Part shown: positions 20,234 through 31,677 of the stretch, piece after piece
How positions within the stretch are numbered: position 1 is the first letter of the stretch
How the letters are laid out: the number at the start of each line of letters is the position of its first letter
Assembly: GCA_028673005.1 (NCBI GenBank)
Contig: CM054117.1
Coordinates: forward strand, 55,106,370-55,170,369
DNA: 64,000 nucleotides
DNA from: Tanypteryx hageni
Taxonomy: Eukaryota; Arthropoda; Insecta; Odonata; Petaluridae
Reading direction: 5' to 3'
The notes under the pieces: model-generated
Databases searched by the model: none
What the model saw: only the letters and a program-made list of their open reading frames with translations
Told to the model about the DNA's origin: nothing
Made by a program: the position numbers and the translations under genes

Positions 20234-23045
20234 ATGCTCCAATGACTCCGGATTTTACTACTATCATTATATATAGACGTTTCCTACAGAGGAGGAGGAG
20301 ATAACATATAACATATAGGAGGATACTAATGTTTAGGCACTTCTAGATTAGCTGGAGATTAGAAATTTTTTTCTCAGGTGGGATTTTGTGCAAAACCGGC
20401 TAGAAAAACGAAAATCTTGAAAAAGTGCAACAATGGGGATGCTAAAAATTCGCAATTGTTTAAACAAATTTTCAAGGTTTATGTATTTCCGCATGTTCTA
20501 CGGAATTGAAATTTTTTCTATAAGTAGAATTCTTAAAAAAACAAATATTAATTATACAAATTTTGATATTTTAATTTGTTTGGCAGTTAAAAATTCTTAA
20601 AGTTTAAACAAATAGATAACTGTTTAGACATATGGGGATGAGCTAGGAAGCTGAAATTTTCAAGTTATGTACAGAGTAGTGCATTTGCACAAATAAACAT
20701 TTGAATCTCTCCATAAACATATTGCGGCGGCCGTTAAAAATGTTTAAAATTTAAATAATTGGAAAAATATTATTTCACTTCCAGAAGTGCTACAACTTAA
20801 AAATTTGGCAGAAATGTGTAGCATTAGTACCCCATAATGGAGAAAGTATAAAATTCTTAAAATTTCAAAGTTTTGGGATTATTTTAATCTATTATTTTTA
20901 CATAAAGGAAAAACGAAAATAGCTCCGGAGGTGAAATATTTAGAATTAAAAAAATATTTGTAATGATGAAATATGAAAAATTAATTTTTTTTATGTTGAG
21001 ATGATATGCTTGCAGAATGCAAGCACCAACTACTAGTTTTTAAATAAAATTACTTAGTCGGTTAATCTAAAAAATTGTTTTTAAAAATATTTAAATATTA
21101 CCCTACCACTACTGTGCATTTGTCGAGTTTTTCGTGAGAAAACTTAATTGTTTTTGACTGATAACTTTTGATATAAATCGCTCGTGTAACAGCCTTTAGA
21201 ATGGCACATATTTAGAAAGAATTTCTAATAAATATACGAATATTTGCGTTTTTCATTTTAACCTTGTTAAAACATTCATTAATGTGTAGAAACTTGTTTA
21301 TTTTACATCAGTTCTTTTAAAAAAGAATTGTAAAAAAACTAAACATAACGGAGGATATAAACATTGGTGAGAGAACCATTATATTAGACTTTTAAAAATT
21401 GTCCATAGGAAGCAGAATCGTGCTTATTGAGACGAAATAGTGATTCTGTGGATATTTATAGTCGCGCAAATCATTTCCGATGCGATTTTTTGCCTAAAAT
21501 CGTTAATTACTGTCGGAATATGAGCGTGTTGACCATGGATTTTCAAGACGAACCCTATTCCATACATTTTCTCGTCTTCACGGTTTCAAACGATTCTAAA
21601 TCAGCAGAGATCCGGCCTTTCGTGTCGGCGCAATCATGAGTCCGGAGATTGCCAGAGGACTTCGTGGAGCGAGCAAAAATATAAAGGCGTTGTTTTCTTC
21701 CTGTGATGGCGTCTTATTTCGGTATCAGCGCCATTCTCTTCTTTTTGTTTATTTAATGGAGTTTAATTATCCGAACCTTCTAGTTGAAGTCATTCGATTC
21801 GGAGAGTATTTTCTTTTTCTTGGCACCAAAGTCGAAAGTCTCGATTGAAATTGTGCCTTGCGTCGATTCTCTCTTTCTCTTTCCGTCTCATAATTAAACT
21901 TAAGGGGGGAGGGAATTCGTTCGTTCACGGAAAATGGCCCTTTTAAGTAAAAAGAGAAAAGTTCAAAGAATTGATTGAAAACCAATTAACTCTGCTTCTC
22001 CGTCCTCAAACGACTTATTCCTTTTGAAATGAGATTATTGGCGATGAAAAATACGAAAAGAATTTTTTCTCGGAATTCGACGGATTTATTCTCCCAAGAG
22101 TGAATGAATTGAGACGTCCACTATTTTTTTCAAATATTTATTTCCGATTACGGCCAGCTTTGATTTTGTTTAAAAACAACCAAAGATTTCATTCCTTTAT
22201 AACGCGTCGAGACTCCGAGGGAATGTATTATCGTTAGAAATGTAGCGAATAGAAATGATTTTTTTTTAAATAGTTCAGAAGGCAAAAGTACTCTAAAAGT
22301 TCGGAAGGAGGTGATTTTCAACTAATTTTATAGACATGTTTCGGAGAATAATGGAGAGGTAAAGCCCAGAAATCTGATATTTTCTTGGCGACCCAATGGC
22401 GTTCAAATTCATTTTGAATAAAGTTAGCAAAAGCGAATTTGAGTAAAAAAAAAACAAAACTTAAACTTCAATTCGAAAAGAAAATGTCTAATATCCGCTG
22501 AATGCGTTAGAAGCTTTAGAGTTAACTCTATAGAGTTTTGGTAATAGTACCATTCCGGTAGTTATGCTATTTTTTTATTATCGTCCATAACCGAACCGAC
22601 ATTTTTTTTTCAATTTTCTTGCGGCGGAGATCTTGCCGCAAGTTGTCAAAACTTCCAAATCTTCCAGTTTGCGAGGCTGGCGAAGGGCAGGGCAGAGGGG
22701 GAACACGGCAACATAATTAATTAACAATACAAACTGAGCGGGTCTATTCTGCAGTTGAGCCATCAAGTCGACTAACGGAGGTGAAGGTTTCCTATATAGG
22801 CTCAGCCACACTTATCTTCCTCTCAAATCCGTCTTTGCGTTCTCCTATACAATGTCCGTTATTCGGAAGACGTCATCCGTGAATACTCCCGAACTCGGCG
22901 GCCGACGTTCATGCGGGCGTTTGTTTTGCCGATAGACAGACCGTCATATGACGAGATAATTTCGTAAAATTTTGGCTAGTGGCAGTGTGCCGTTTCTGTT
23001 CTTAACTGTAATATTAAGACGCGAGCAAGGAAGAATTGCATGGAA
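19993..23045. other. Unassigned sequence, no gene seen
   Basis: Apart from a (TA)n block, 20300-21400 is strongly AT-rich and 21420-22860 has short unrecognised frames (for example 21427-21639 and 21636-21848). Nothing resembles a known protein, RNA or repeat. Confidence 0.4.
20163..20230. repeat. (TA)n microsatellite
   Basis: About 68 bases of uninterrupted TA dinucleotides. Confidence 0.95.
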
Positions 23046-23763
23046 TAGGTATGACCAGCGCTGTAATTAGCTATTTGAAGCATCCGGGGGGAAAACTGCC
23101 AAATATGCGCCCCCTCCATAAAAAATTCTCTGATACCTATATGGATTTATGGTGAACAATTAACAAATAAAAATAAACTGTAAATGATATAATTTCTTAC
23201 TTTAAATGTGCATAATTTAAATATATAATTATAAATATAATTACATACATAATTTAAATACAGAAAGTATAAATATTTTAATATTAAAGAGTTATTCTAT
23301 GTAATTTTAATGCAGCAAACTCATCAATAGCATCATCGAAATTTATAGTTTCTGCTATGCGTAATGTCTGGAACAAGCATAGTAGTGAAATCTCCCGTCC
23401 TTGTGACATGCACAACTTGTCTTTAACAATGTTTGCGCCCCTTATTTAGTTACGCCCGGGGCAGATGCCCCGCCCTAGTTACGGCTCTGGGTATGACAAA
23501 CTCGAAGAGGCACCAGGGCCGCATTGCGGTTTTTTAACGAGGGCCAGAGTTGTAAAGTATATTTTATCTGTTGTACTATTAAAAACAACAATTTGGAATT
23601 CTGTTGTAACTCGATAGCTACGAATAAATCATGCCACCTTTTTAAAAAAATGTTTAAATAAAATCTCTAACGATTTGATCGAGACAAAAAGTCGCATTCG
23701 GGTCGCATTAAGACAAAAAAACTGGCCGCATGTGGCCCGTGGGCCGCCAGTTTGACACGTCTG
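23046..23763. mobile_element. hAT-type MITE split by another hAT element
   Basis: The outer element begins TAGGTATGAC (23046-23055, first base probably mutated from C), continues at 23498 with AAACTCGAAGAGG and ends CAGTTTGACACGTCTG. Its reversed end CAGACGTGTCAAACT matches its start. It is the same family as 1951-2267 (AAACTCGAAG, GGGCCGCATT). Flanking octamers GCATGGAA and TCGTAGAA match at 5 of 8. Confidence 0.65.
23056..23489. mobile_element. Inner hAT-type element with exact 8 bp duplication
   Basis: Starts CAGCGCTGTAATTAG and ends CTAGTTACGGCTCTG, imperfect terminal inverted repeats. It is flanked on both sides by GGTATGAC (23048-23055 and 23490-23497), which is part of the host element's end, so the insertion event is clear. 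GCGCCCC motifs lie near both ends. The interior is AT-rich and non-coding. Confidence 0.85.
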
Positions 23764-24229
23764 TCGTAGAACAACCTGACTAACCATTCACTGAATAACT
23801 TTATTTATTTATTTTATTATTTTATTATCTGATCTTTCATACCAGTTGTACCTTTGATATATTTTAAGGGCAAATTAGATGGTGGTAAACGTCTCCTGTG
23901 ACCATTCCTCACTGTGTTTCTCTAAATTAACCAACAAGTATTTCGGTGATAAATATATCCTCTCGGGTTAGCTGCAGTTGCCTGAGTATTTTAATACCCC
24001 CAGAGGTATAATATTAACGTTTAGTAAGATATCAAGCGGATGAATAGCGAAATCAAACCAAATACCTATATTACTATACATTTATTTTTTATAAAACTAT
24101 TTTTTGGAGTTTTTAATTTTTTCCTTATACTAAATTCAAAAATGCAACGAAGTTGTTTTTATTTTCATTAAAAATTAAGCCATTCACTTATCGAGTGCGT
24201 CGTATGACCGAATACAGATTCAGAAATAA
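23764..24229. other. Unassigned AT-rich sequence
   Basis: No gene or repeat recognised; ATTTTATT-type words near 23800-23830. Confidence 0.4.
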
Positions 24230-24640
24230 GCGTTTAAATATAAGAAAACTGAAAAATAAGTACTTATCTTTGCATCTCCAATAGCTACAGCAAGATTATA
24301 AAAAATCAGATGGGCATATCGGATACAAAGCAGCCGTCTTCAGTGGAGAATCAACGGAAATAGATTCTATTATTTAGTCTTAGGACAAGCTCGATAATTC
24401 CCTATTGAGCCGTAACAAGGTTATGAGAAAGCACATGTGCGTTTTGGTTACAATGCAGCCACCTTCAGCGGTTCCTTTTTAGTTCTTAAGAGAACCTACG
24501 TTCTGTGAATTACCACTGAGGACGGCTGCATTGTAGCCGAAACGCGCATCTATTTTTTCATAACCTTTATTACGGCTATTGTAGATACTTAGGAGAAGTG
24601 CTTATTTTTCACTTTTCTGGTATTTAAGTGTTTATTTTTG
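24230..24640. repeat. Foldback repeat with duplicated left arm (copy C)
   Basis: Two left arms (about 24245-24365 and 24385-24480) and one right arm (24500-24630) share CAATAG, TACAATGCAGCC/TACAAAGCAGCC and CTTCAG(C/T)GG words in inverted order. The right arm has CTGAGGA (24516-24522), an unpaired C, GGCT/AGCC hairpin, GAAA (24539-24542), then ACGCGCATC. This is the cleanest copy of the hammerhead-like core of this family. Confidence 0.65.
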
Positions 24641-25146
24641 AAAAGATAAGCTCTTCGTTCAAACATACTGGCTGTGGAATCATTTATCAACATAGATTTA
24701 TAAATTTGGAGACTTTTTTCTCGAGAACTTCCTACAGCTAAGTTGTTACGATTTATCAGTATTATCGAATGCTTTTCAGTTTGAATCAGAAGAATTTCAC
24801 GTAACGCCCAGAGACCGCCACGTGATGGCTTGGGACAAGGTTGTCGTGCAGAGGGCGTGAGAGTGGCAGGATCGAGAAGAAGAGAGATTATTAAGGGAAA
24901 ATGTTAGGGGGAGGGTTTTTCGGAGGGAGAGGGAGGTATGAGGGAGGCGGAAGAGGTAAAAGGGGGGAGGTGAGGGGGAGAGGAAGGGGAAGGGGATGGG
25001 GAAGCGGCGACGGCGGCGGCGTGTGGGGACGGATGGGAGACAGATGACGATCACGAACCATGCTGTCGGCCGGATGGCAGGGCGTGTCGTCGTCTGAAAC
25101 GACGATAAAAAATATGATGGACGGTTTTCTTTCTTCCAGTGTGTGT

Positions 25147-25150
25147 GTAT

Positions 25151-25187
<37 letters not shown>

Positions 25188-25188
25188 A
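25147..25188. repeat. (TA)n then (GT)n microsatellite
   Basis: Short TA run followed by about 26 bases of GT repeats. Confidence 0.9.
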
Positions 25189-25467
25189 CACGCTCACTTC
25201 CATCCGTTTGCTATATGTTATCTCTTTTTTAAGAGATTATTCGTTTTTTTTACTCGTTCCTAATGCTGCCGCGTACACTGGGGTCTGGACTAGACAAAGG
25301 GAAGTTCTTTTTAACCCCTCAATCCGATAATTTTTTTATTCTCAATCCCTCCTCAAAGCGGAAATTTTAACTTATTTCGTCATCCTTGGCATTTTTGTTT
25401 ATTTTGATATCGAGGAAAAGGCAAATAGATGTATCTGTATATTTAGGTTTTGGTGAATAGAAGTCAG

Positions 25468-25525
25468 GTACACGTGTACGGGCAATCGCTGCCAATGCAG
25501 GTTGGCAAGGTCGGTACACGTGTAC
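25468..25525. promoter_or_regulatory. Pair of GTACACGTGTAC palindromes (E-box cores)
   Basis: The perfect 12 bp palindrome GTACACGTGTAC occurs at 25468-25479 and again at 25514-25525, 46 bp apart. The core CACGTG is a class of E-box bound by bHLH factors. Between them lies GCCAATGCAGGTTGGC, another near-palindrome. Function is inferred only from the motif. Confidence 0.4.
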
Positions 25526-27591
25526 GTCGATCCGCCTTTAGGGGATTAAAGCGTTCGGTACCGTGCAGTCCCCTCACACCACATCCGGTCGGTTGTTGTT
25601 ATGCTTTATGCTGTCCGAAAGAAGAAAATGAATTCTCGTATAGTTATTTTTTATGGGGTGATGAGAACACCTGTCCAACCGAATCATCATATGAATGAGG
25701 AATAATCACTACTCAAGTGTCAAACATTGTGTCTCTTATTCCGAAGAAGTCAAAACTGAAATAGTTTCCGAATGGCACCTGAATACGTACCCAATGAGAC
25801 GTGAGGATATTTTTATGAATAACCAAAAGAAGCTTTCCCTCATGAGGACTCAATCTTGGATGAAATAAGCTCAAGAGTATTTTTTAGGATTTAAATTTAC
25901 GTTCCTCCGTTGCCTTTGAAGCGTTTATAGATGAGCAAGGTATTTTTCGCCTCGGGTTGTTGGTTTGGGGTGCTTCTTTCGAGCAGATGTCTGCTCTCTC
26001 TCTTTTGCGCCTGCAGCGCATCAGGATTTCGTGACATTCGAGGCGTCGTGGAGGGTATCCTAAAAGGCAAACACTTTATTTTATATTTTGTCTCTTTAAA
26101 TTAAAAAATAACATCCCCGGCTTGGGTCCACGGGATATTTTTTGACGCGTCATTTGAGGCATATTTATAAACAATCTTTCCCCGTAAGATGTCCACGACA
26201 GATGCTTGTCGCATTTGCGGCATCTACCAAGCTACGTAATTAACGAAACAGTTTCGACGCCACGGAATCTGTCGGCCGCCCCAATGAAAACATTCCGAGT
26301 TTTTGTATGTAGCTATTTAATAATCTTTATAACTCTTTACCTTTGACAATTAATGTTCGAGTTATGAAACATTCGAGTTCTAATGATTCAAATTTAATTG
26401 TCCATCGAACTTGTGAAAATTCGAGTTTCTGTTTCTTTATTGACGAATCACGCGATGATGAACGTGGGATAGCAGTACAACTTTAAAATGTTGACATGAG
26501 ACGTAGGACTTTTGAGTTTTCATAAGCGAGTGTTCGCATTTTCGTCTGTTTGTATAGACGGCATCCGTCGGGCAAACAAAATAAAGCGACTTGTCAGATT
26601 ATGTATCAATATTCAAGATTCACGCGATACAACATTATATTTGTTACCCAACATTCACTGTAAGATTTTTCAAGATCGCTACGTATAAATTTTAATCCAA
26701 TTCTTTGCTTACTTATTATAATTTAGGTTTTTGGTCTAAATGACTCTACAAACATTTAATAGTTATCCAGTACTTGGGATTGATCGGATAAGTGAAAAAT
26801 TTTTCTATTTGGAAATTATGACAACGATTTCATCCTAGAAAAAAAAACTAAATAGTTGAGAGCACAGAAAAAGTGAAAGTGAAACGTATCGTTTGTTAAG
26901 TATGCGGCGATCTCGAGGAGTGCATTAATCCTACCTTTCTCAAAAATTCATCAAACCTTTCTCAACGATAACGCACGACTTTGAGATGAAAAAATGAAAG
27001 AATTACCCACTCGCTTCGGAAGAACAAAAGATTCCCCGACGAAGCGGCGATTTTCATAATATATTTACACGAGGGCTGCAAAAAATAATTAAAACTTCGT
27101 TTTTTAAAACCCGCTCGGAAAAGTTCAACGCTCACCCTCTTCGAAGAGGACAATAGAACTTCTAGAAAGGAATAAAACAAACCTTTTTTTAGCTTTAATC
27201 TCATTTCCCCGAATTTTTCTGTTCGCCCAAAGCGTGGACTAATGGTATTTTTTTATTTAGAGCGCAGTTTGCTTTTTTTAAACAAAAAGAAAAATTTTCG
27301 GCGGGAACGATCCATTCTGTTTTTTTTAAATGATATTTTTATTTAAAAATTTTTATAAGTTCTCCGTTATGTCATCCGGAGCGTAATTTGTTCGTTCCTT
27401 CGCGACTGTAATTACAATTTCAAGCGAGACGGCTTCTCTCTCCTTACGAAAAATAAGAACTACTAAAAAAGTGTAATATTAAAAGAAAACCTTAACGAGC
27501 CATCTTTATCCACGGAAGAAACTGAAAAAAAGCAAAACAAAACAATGACGATAACTTGACGAGTTCCTCGCCCTCTCGAGACTTCATTTAT

Positions 27592-27895
27592 CTGGAGGAG
27601 GAAGAGAGAGACTGAGAGGAAGGGAGAGAGCCAGAGTCAGATGAGAATTGGAGTAAGAGGAAGTGAAAAGGAGAGTGAAAGGTGGAATGAAAGATGGAGA
27701 AAACAAGGAAATGGAAGACAATGAGAGGAAGGGATACATTAGGATAGTACAAGAGAGGAGAGAGAGATAGAACAGAAAGGGATAGATGAAATAAAGCTGG
27801 GAAAAGAAAGATGAGAGGCGAGAAAAAGGGAAAGGCAGGGAGTGAGTGGAAAATAATGAGTAGCGAGGGGGTGAAAAGGATTTCTTTCTTTATTT
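27592..27895. repeat. Purine-rich tract
   Basis: About 300 bp with the plus strand dominated by A and G (GGAGGAGGAAGAGAGAGA, GAGAGGAAGGGAGAGAG), less pure than 8091-8784. Confidence 0.75.
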
Positions 27896-27943
27896 TTAGT
27901 CGTTGAGGTTGATAATACTCCTTTCTACACCATTTGGATCTAA

Positions 27944-29531
27944 CACTAGAACCGCCACAGCGGTCAAATTGACCGCAACGAATGTTTGACTTGCCGTAAC
28001 TGCGATACTTTTCAAAACAGATGAAATTGTATGACTTTTTCTATAATTGACTGGTGATAATACTCTAAAGATTTCAGATATATATATTGTTTTGGAGTAC
28101 CTTTATACCTAGAACCGCCATAACGGTCTGAATGACCGCAATGTTATTTTGCGCCATTCGATGCCCCTAACACAGTTGATGGATTGGATGAGTAGGTTAG
28201 AAAGATTATCTAGTGATAAATTTAGCCTCGCATCAGAAGTATGGTACTGCTTCATTAAAAACTGTCATATAAATTATATGCCAGTACAAAATATAACGGT
28301 TGATGTAATTTTATTCAATACATGGCCAATAAACCAGACGAATTTGGCATAAAGTTTTGGCTTGCTGCGGATGTTGACATTAAGTTTCTATTGAATGGCT
28401 CCCTTACTTGGGAAAAGATGCATGTCGACCCGCAGATCAACCTCTTTCTGAATTTGTTGTGTTGCAGCTCTTGGAACCAATCTTCGAAAAGAAAGAAACG
28501 TAACGATCCATAATTTCTTTAGCTTTTTGAAGCTGGCGGAAAAATTGAAACCACGCATACAAGTTTGGTAGGGACTGTGAATAGATCCAAGAAAATATCA
28601 ATATCAATAAATCCCTCCGATATTCTCTGTACAGCTCCGCTGTCTATCAGGGCAAGAAAAATAAAAATGTTCTTCTCCTGAGCACAACTCATTCAGATGT
28701 ACGTGTTGGTACTGATTCTAAGTCTCCCTGTTACAGTTGCATTTTACAATGCCACGAAATATGGAGTGGATGTTCTTGACCAGATGGCCCGAAAGTACTC
28801 TGTAAAAGCTGCATAACGGCGTTGGCCAGTGCAGGTCTTTACTATGTATTAGACCTTGCAGGAATAAACGCCTGGATTCTCTACAAATGTGTAACCGGGC
28901 AGAACATCAGCCGCAGACAGTTCCTGCAACAGCTGAGTGAAGAAATCCTACGCAAGTACTCCCTTAGTAGGACTAGATAGAGTATTCCAGCATCTAAAGA
29001 CGAACCTGGTCTAAGTAAGCCTCAGAGTTGCCAGTGTGGGATATAAAAGTGCAAAAATAAGACCTCGGACTTTTTCATTTCATGCCAGAAGCCAGTATGT
29101 GGCGACTGTACAAGATTTGTTATAAAGCGCTGCAACAGTTGTTGTGAGTGAAAATAATTTACAACAGATAAAAATAATGTTCCATTATAGCTGTGTTGCT
29201 TCCATAATTGTTTTTTAATACTTTATCTTTAAAATCATATTCAAATATAACTTATGCAGGTTCGTTTTTATTTTTAATTACTTACAATATTGAGTAATGA
29301 GAATTTGGTTATAATTAACGTAATAAAGCACTAAATATGTTTTGTAATATTTCAATACATAAAAATGAAGATAAAATATTATGAATTCTTTGATCTCTTC
29401 CTAGCTGAAGCATCATAGTCAATTTTCATCACTGCAAGGTGAAAAGTAAGTGTATAAAGGTGTTTTCGCTCCGCTGTCAATTTGACCGCTACGGCGGTTC
29501 TAGGTAGATCAAAAGTGCGGCGGTTCTAGTG
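27944..29531 (+). mobile_element. piggyBac-type DNA transposon, inactive
   Basis: Terminal inverted repeats CACTAGAACCGCC and GGCGGTTCTAGTG. The right end is followed by TTAA (29532-29535) and the left end preceded by CTAA (27940-27943), a one-base decay of the obligatory TTAA target. A sub-terminal unit CTAGAACCGCC(n)ACGGTC(n)TGACCGCAA is repeated in direct orientation at 27946 and 28109, and inverted copies lie near the right end (about 29471-29502 and at the tip). The interior holds a broken transposase gene. Confidence 0.9.
28150..29151 (+). pseudogene. piggyBac transposase pseudogene
   Basis: Fragments in order match a piggyBac transposase: ASEVW, MPVQNITVD, MANKPDEFGIKFWLAAD (28322 on), QLLEPIF, NFFSFLKLAEKLK, TSLVGTVNRS, VAFYNATKYGVDVLDQMARK (GVDVLDQM at 28763-28786, with two of the catalytic acidic residues of the family), LDLAGINAWILYK, then a cysteine-rich C-terminus (CQCG, CKNK, SCQKPVCGDC, RCNSCCE) ending in a stop at 29149-29151. 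The gene is dead: the N-terminal domain is missing, a stop sits at 28814-28816, a frameshift follows near 28838, and frames change near 28310-28330 and 28490. Where the family has Asp in the DNFF-like motif, this copy has His. Confidence 0.88.
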
Positions 29532-29815
29532 TTAACGTATGAATCTTACAGAGCTTTTACAAGTGCATCTTCATCGACATGTTACCCTGAGATCCACTAA
29601 ACTTGTGGATGGTAGGAGGTGCTGCGCTCCAAAATGTCCTTAACAATTTACCTTTGCAGGCCTCACTTTTCTTTGATGATCCCTAATTATTCCCGTTAGT
29701 TAAATAATCCCCGATATCCCTTCGCAGGATATTATAAAGAGCAAATAAAGCAATTCCGAATGGGATATAACTAAATTGTGGCACGTTGATCTCAAGAAAA
29801 ATGTAAACTCCCGTA

Positions 29816-29908
29816 TTCCGTCTAGGCAAATTTACCCCACTTTGCACGGTTTTGCTTTACACGGTCTTCCTAGAAAAGCATGCGCCGTGCAAAACGAAGG
29901 ATGGATGT
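29816..29908 (+). repeat. Dispersed repeat with TTTRCACGG words, copy 1
   Basis: Order: CTTTGCACGG, TTTACACGGT, CTAGAAAAGCATG, CCGTGCAAAACG. Related blocks lie at 35590-35675, 48064-48130, 49085-49165, 49725-49800 and reversed at 58370-58452. Confidence 0.5.
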
Positions 29909-30632
29909 ACATCGATTTTTATTGAGGGTTGATAGAAACTCATATCAGGACATTCTGCCTTCATTACGATTGGTCTAAAAAGCTCGAAAAACGCTGAATT
30001 AGGCGATACAACAGTAATAGGGAATGAAAGTGAAGTAGCGGATGCGAGGGGAGGGTGAGGTACGGAAGGCGGGACGCGAAGGTTAAAAGATGGTACACAA
30101 GGGAAGACAGTGTCTAGAAATAAGAAGACAGGGAACGGGTATGTTTTTCCCTTTTCAGGGATCCTTAGAGGGAGGTAGGGGAAGCTCTCGCCTCGCTCAA
30201 TCGTCCCATTCTCTCTTCCCGTCTCCTGACGAGGAGTTTCAGAAAGGGGGAGTGAGGAAGAAAGGAAGGGAGGAAGCGAGAGGAAGTCCCCGCGGAACGG
30301 CAGTTGGGCACGCGCCGCCCTTGCGAGTCGGAGGAAGGCTTTTCTGGAGTGGTTCGTCTCCTCATCTTGGCTCCATGCCGCTCAACAACCATTTTTACGA
30401 GGGTTGCGTCGCGTTTCCTTTGTTTTTTCTTCTTATTTTCGTCGGTCTCTTGTAAGCGGGGGATGCGGTTCGTTAAGACGGAGTTTTTCTTTCTTTTCTT
30501 CCTTCCACCCCGTTTGGTTCCCCATTATCCTTTCTGTCTTCCTCTCGCCCTTAAAGCGCGCACTTACATAAATAGCGTGATGGATCCTCCCTCGCCGCTC
30601 CTCCCCCAAAAAGTCGTGTTCCGGAGTGGCCG

Positions 30633-30700
30633 TATAAAAAAGGCCTTGGTCGTCGATTCGTGCGGGCGTTTGGATGCCTGCAAGCGTTTGTCCGGCCGTA
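30633..30700 (+). promoter_or_regulatory. Possible TATA-type core promoter
   Basis: TATAAAAAAGG at 30633-30643 lies in a CpG-rich context (TCCGGAGTGGCCG upstream, GTCGTCGATTCGTGCGGGCG downstream). A start site would be expected near 30663. No clear initiator and no downstream coding frame are seen. Confidence 0.2.
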
Positions 30701-31069
30701 ATGTCACCTTACGTGTGTTGTGTACGTGATCGCCTCCGGCGGGTCCATCCCTCGAAGTCCTTTTATTTTAAAATTGTGAGATTTGTATCACGAGTTGAAA
30801 AAGAAGAAGCGTCTTAAGTTTAAAATTTCTATATTTCACTTAATTTTTTTAAGTTTGGCGCGAAAATGTTACGATTTGCCTGGCTATCGCTCCCATAACC
30901 CATCCACCGACAAAGTGGTCCTGATTAGTTTTGTAGCTGCCGAATACAGTATTGCTACTTCTCATAGCAACTGGAGATACGTTTTATCAAAATGAGATCC
31001 TAATGTTCTCGTACGTGAGCCAGCAACTACGAGCCGTTTTTGCCGTTGAAACCGTATTCACTTCGGAAA

Positions 31070-31677
31070 TTTTCGTTGCCAAACCAAGTGCCGCGGATGA
31101 TTTTTGATGGTGCCGCAAAGAACTTTGCCTATCAAATAAATCAGCGATTTGGATGTATTGATAGAATAGAATACATTTATTAGAACCTGGGACAATTAGT
31201 CCCCTAGGTTCTGGTGAGATGCATACATAAAGATTACATAAACAGTCAAAATAACTACAAAATACTACATGTACAATAAAAAAAACATAGCCTTCAGACA
31301 TCAAAGCTAGATAATATAAACAAACTATATATAAAAAGTTACATATCTGGAACCAAGACAAAAAAAGTACATAGCCTTCTGACTTCAGTGTTGCTTATAA
31401 TACACGTATCCATATACATCTTACATGTATGTACATTATATTATCAGGATTCAACAAAAAAAATAACTTAGCCTTCGGACTTAACAGTTAGGCGATTAGG
31501 GAAATAATTTTCTCCTGTAATAAATTGATTACGGTGAAGCGCCAACAAATTGATGCCTCCAAAGGTGGCAAATACCGCATGTAAAAACATTCAAACCTTA
31601 TCTCAAGGCTGGGCTGTCGCGAAATCCCGTTTTTCTTTGAAAGGGTGCCGCGCCTACAAAAATTTTAGGAACCACCG
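31070..31677 (-). mobile_element. hAT MITE (CAGTGGTTCCCAACCT family) interrupted by a LINE tail
   Basis: Reverse-orientation copy of the MITE at 38165-38463. The left part (31070-31153: AAGTGCCGCGG, GGTGCCGC, AAATAAATCAGCGATTTGG) and right part (about 31515-31677: AATAAATTGATTACGG, CTTTGAAAGGGTGCCGCG, AGGAACCACCG) match it in order. About 360 bp of unrelated sequence lies between them. Confidence 0.7.
31154..31510 (-). mobile_element. LINE 3' end inserted in the MITE, with tandem 3' UTR units
   Basis: On the minus strand it ends CCAGAACCTAGGGGACTAAT, TGTCCCAGGTTCTAATAAAT and ATTCTATTCTAT, a layout common at 3' ends of insect LINEs. Upstream, a unit with GAAGGCTA(T/A)GT and a T-run is repeated three times at about 85-95 bp spacing (plus-strand TAGCCTTC words near 31289, 31375 and 31469). 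No coding part is present. Confidence 0.5.

Larger units (their letters stand above)
24641..27591. other. Unassigned sequence with simple repeats, no gene seen
   Basis: 24840-25000 is purine-rich (GGGGGAGG, GGAAGGGGAAGGGG) ending in (CGG)n-like GCGGCGACGGCGGCGGCG. A mixed TA and GT repeat spans 25147-25188. Two 12 bp palindromes lie at 25468 and 25514. Short frames, such as 25450-25698, encode nothing I recognise. 26300-27500 is AT-rich. Confidence 0.4.
29536..31069. other. Unassigned sequence with a GC-rich section
   Basis: 29816-29908 carries a TTTGCACGG/TTTACACGG repeat. 30040-30760 is CpG-rich with overlapping frames (30090-30455, 30304-30729) but no recognisable protein. A TATA-like element lies at 30633 (separate entry). 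Confidence 0.4.

Noticed and set aside
31268..31480. CRISPR-like spaced repeats (TAGCCTTC words)
   Set aside because: Only three imperfect units inside a LINE 3' UTR, in an animal genome, with no array structure.
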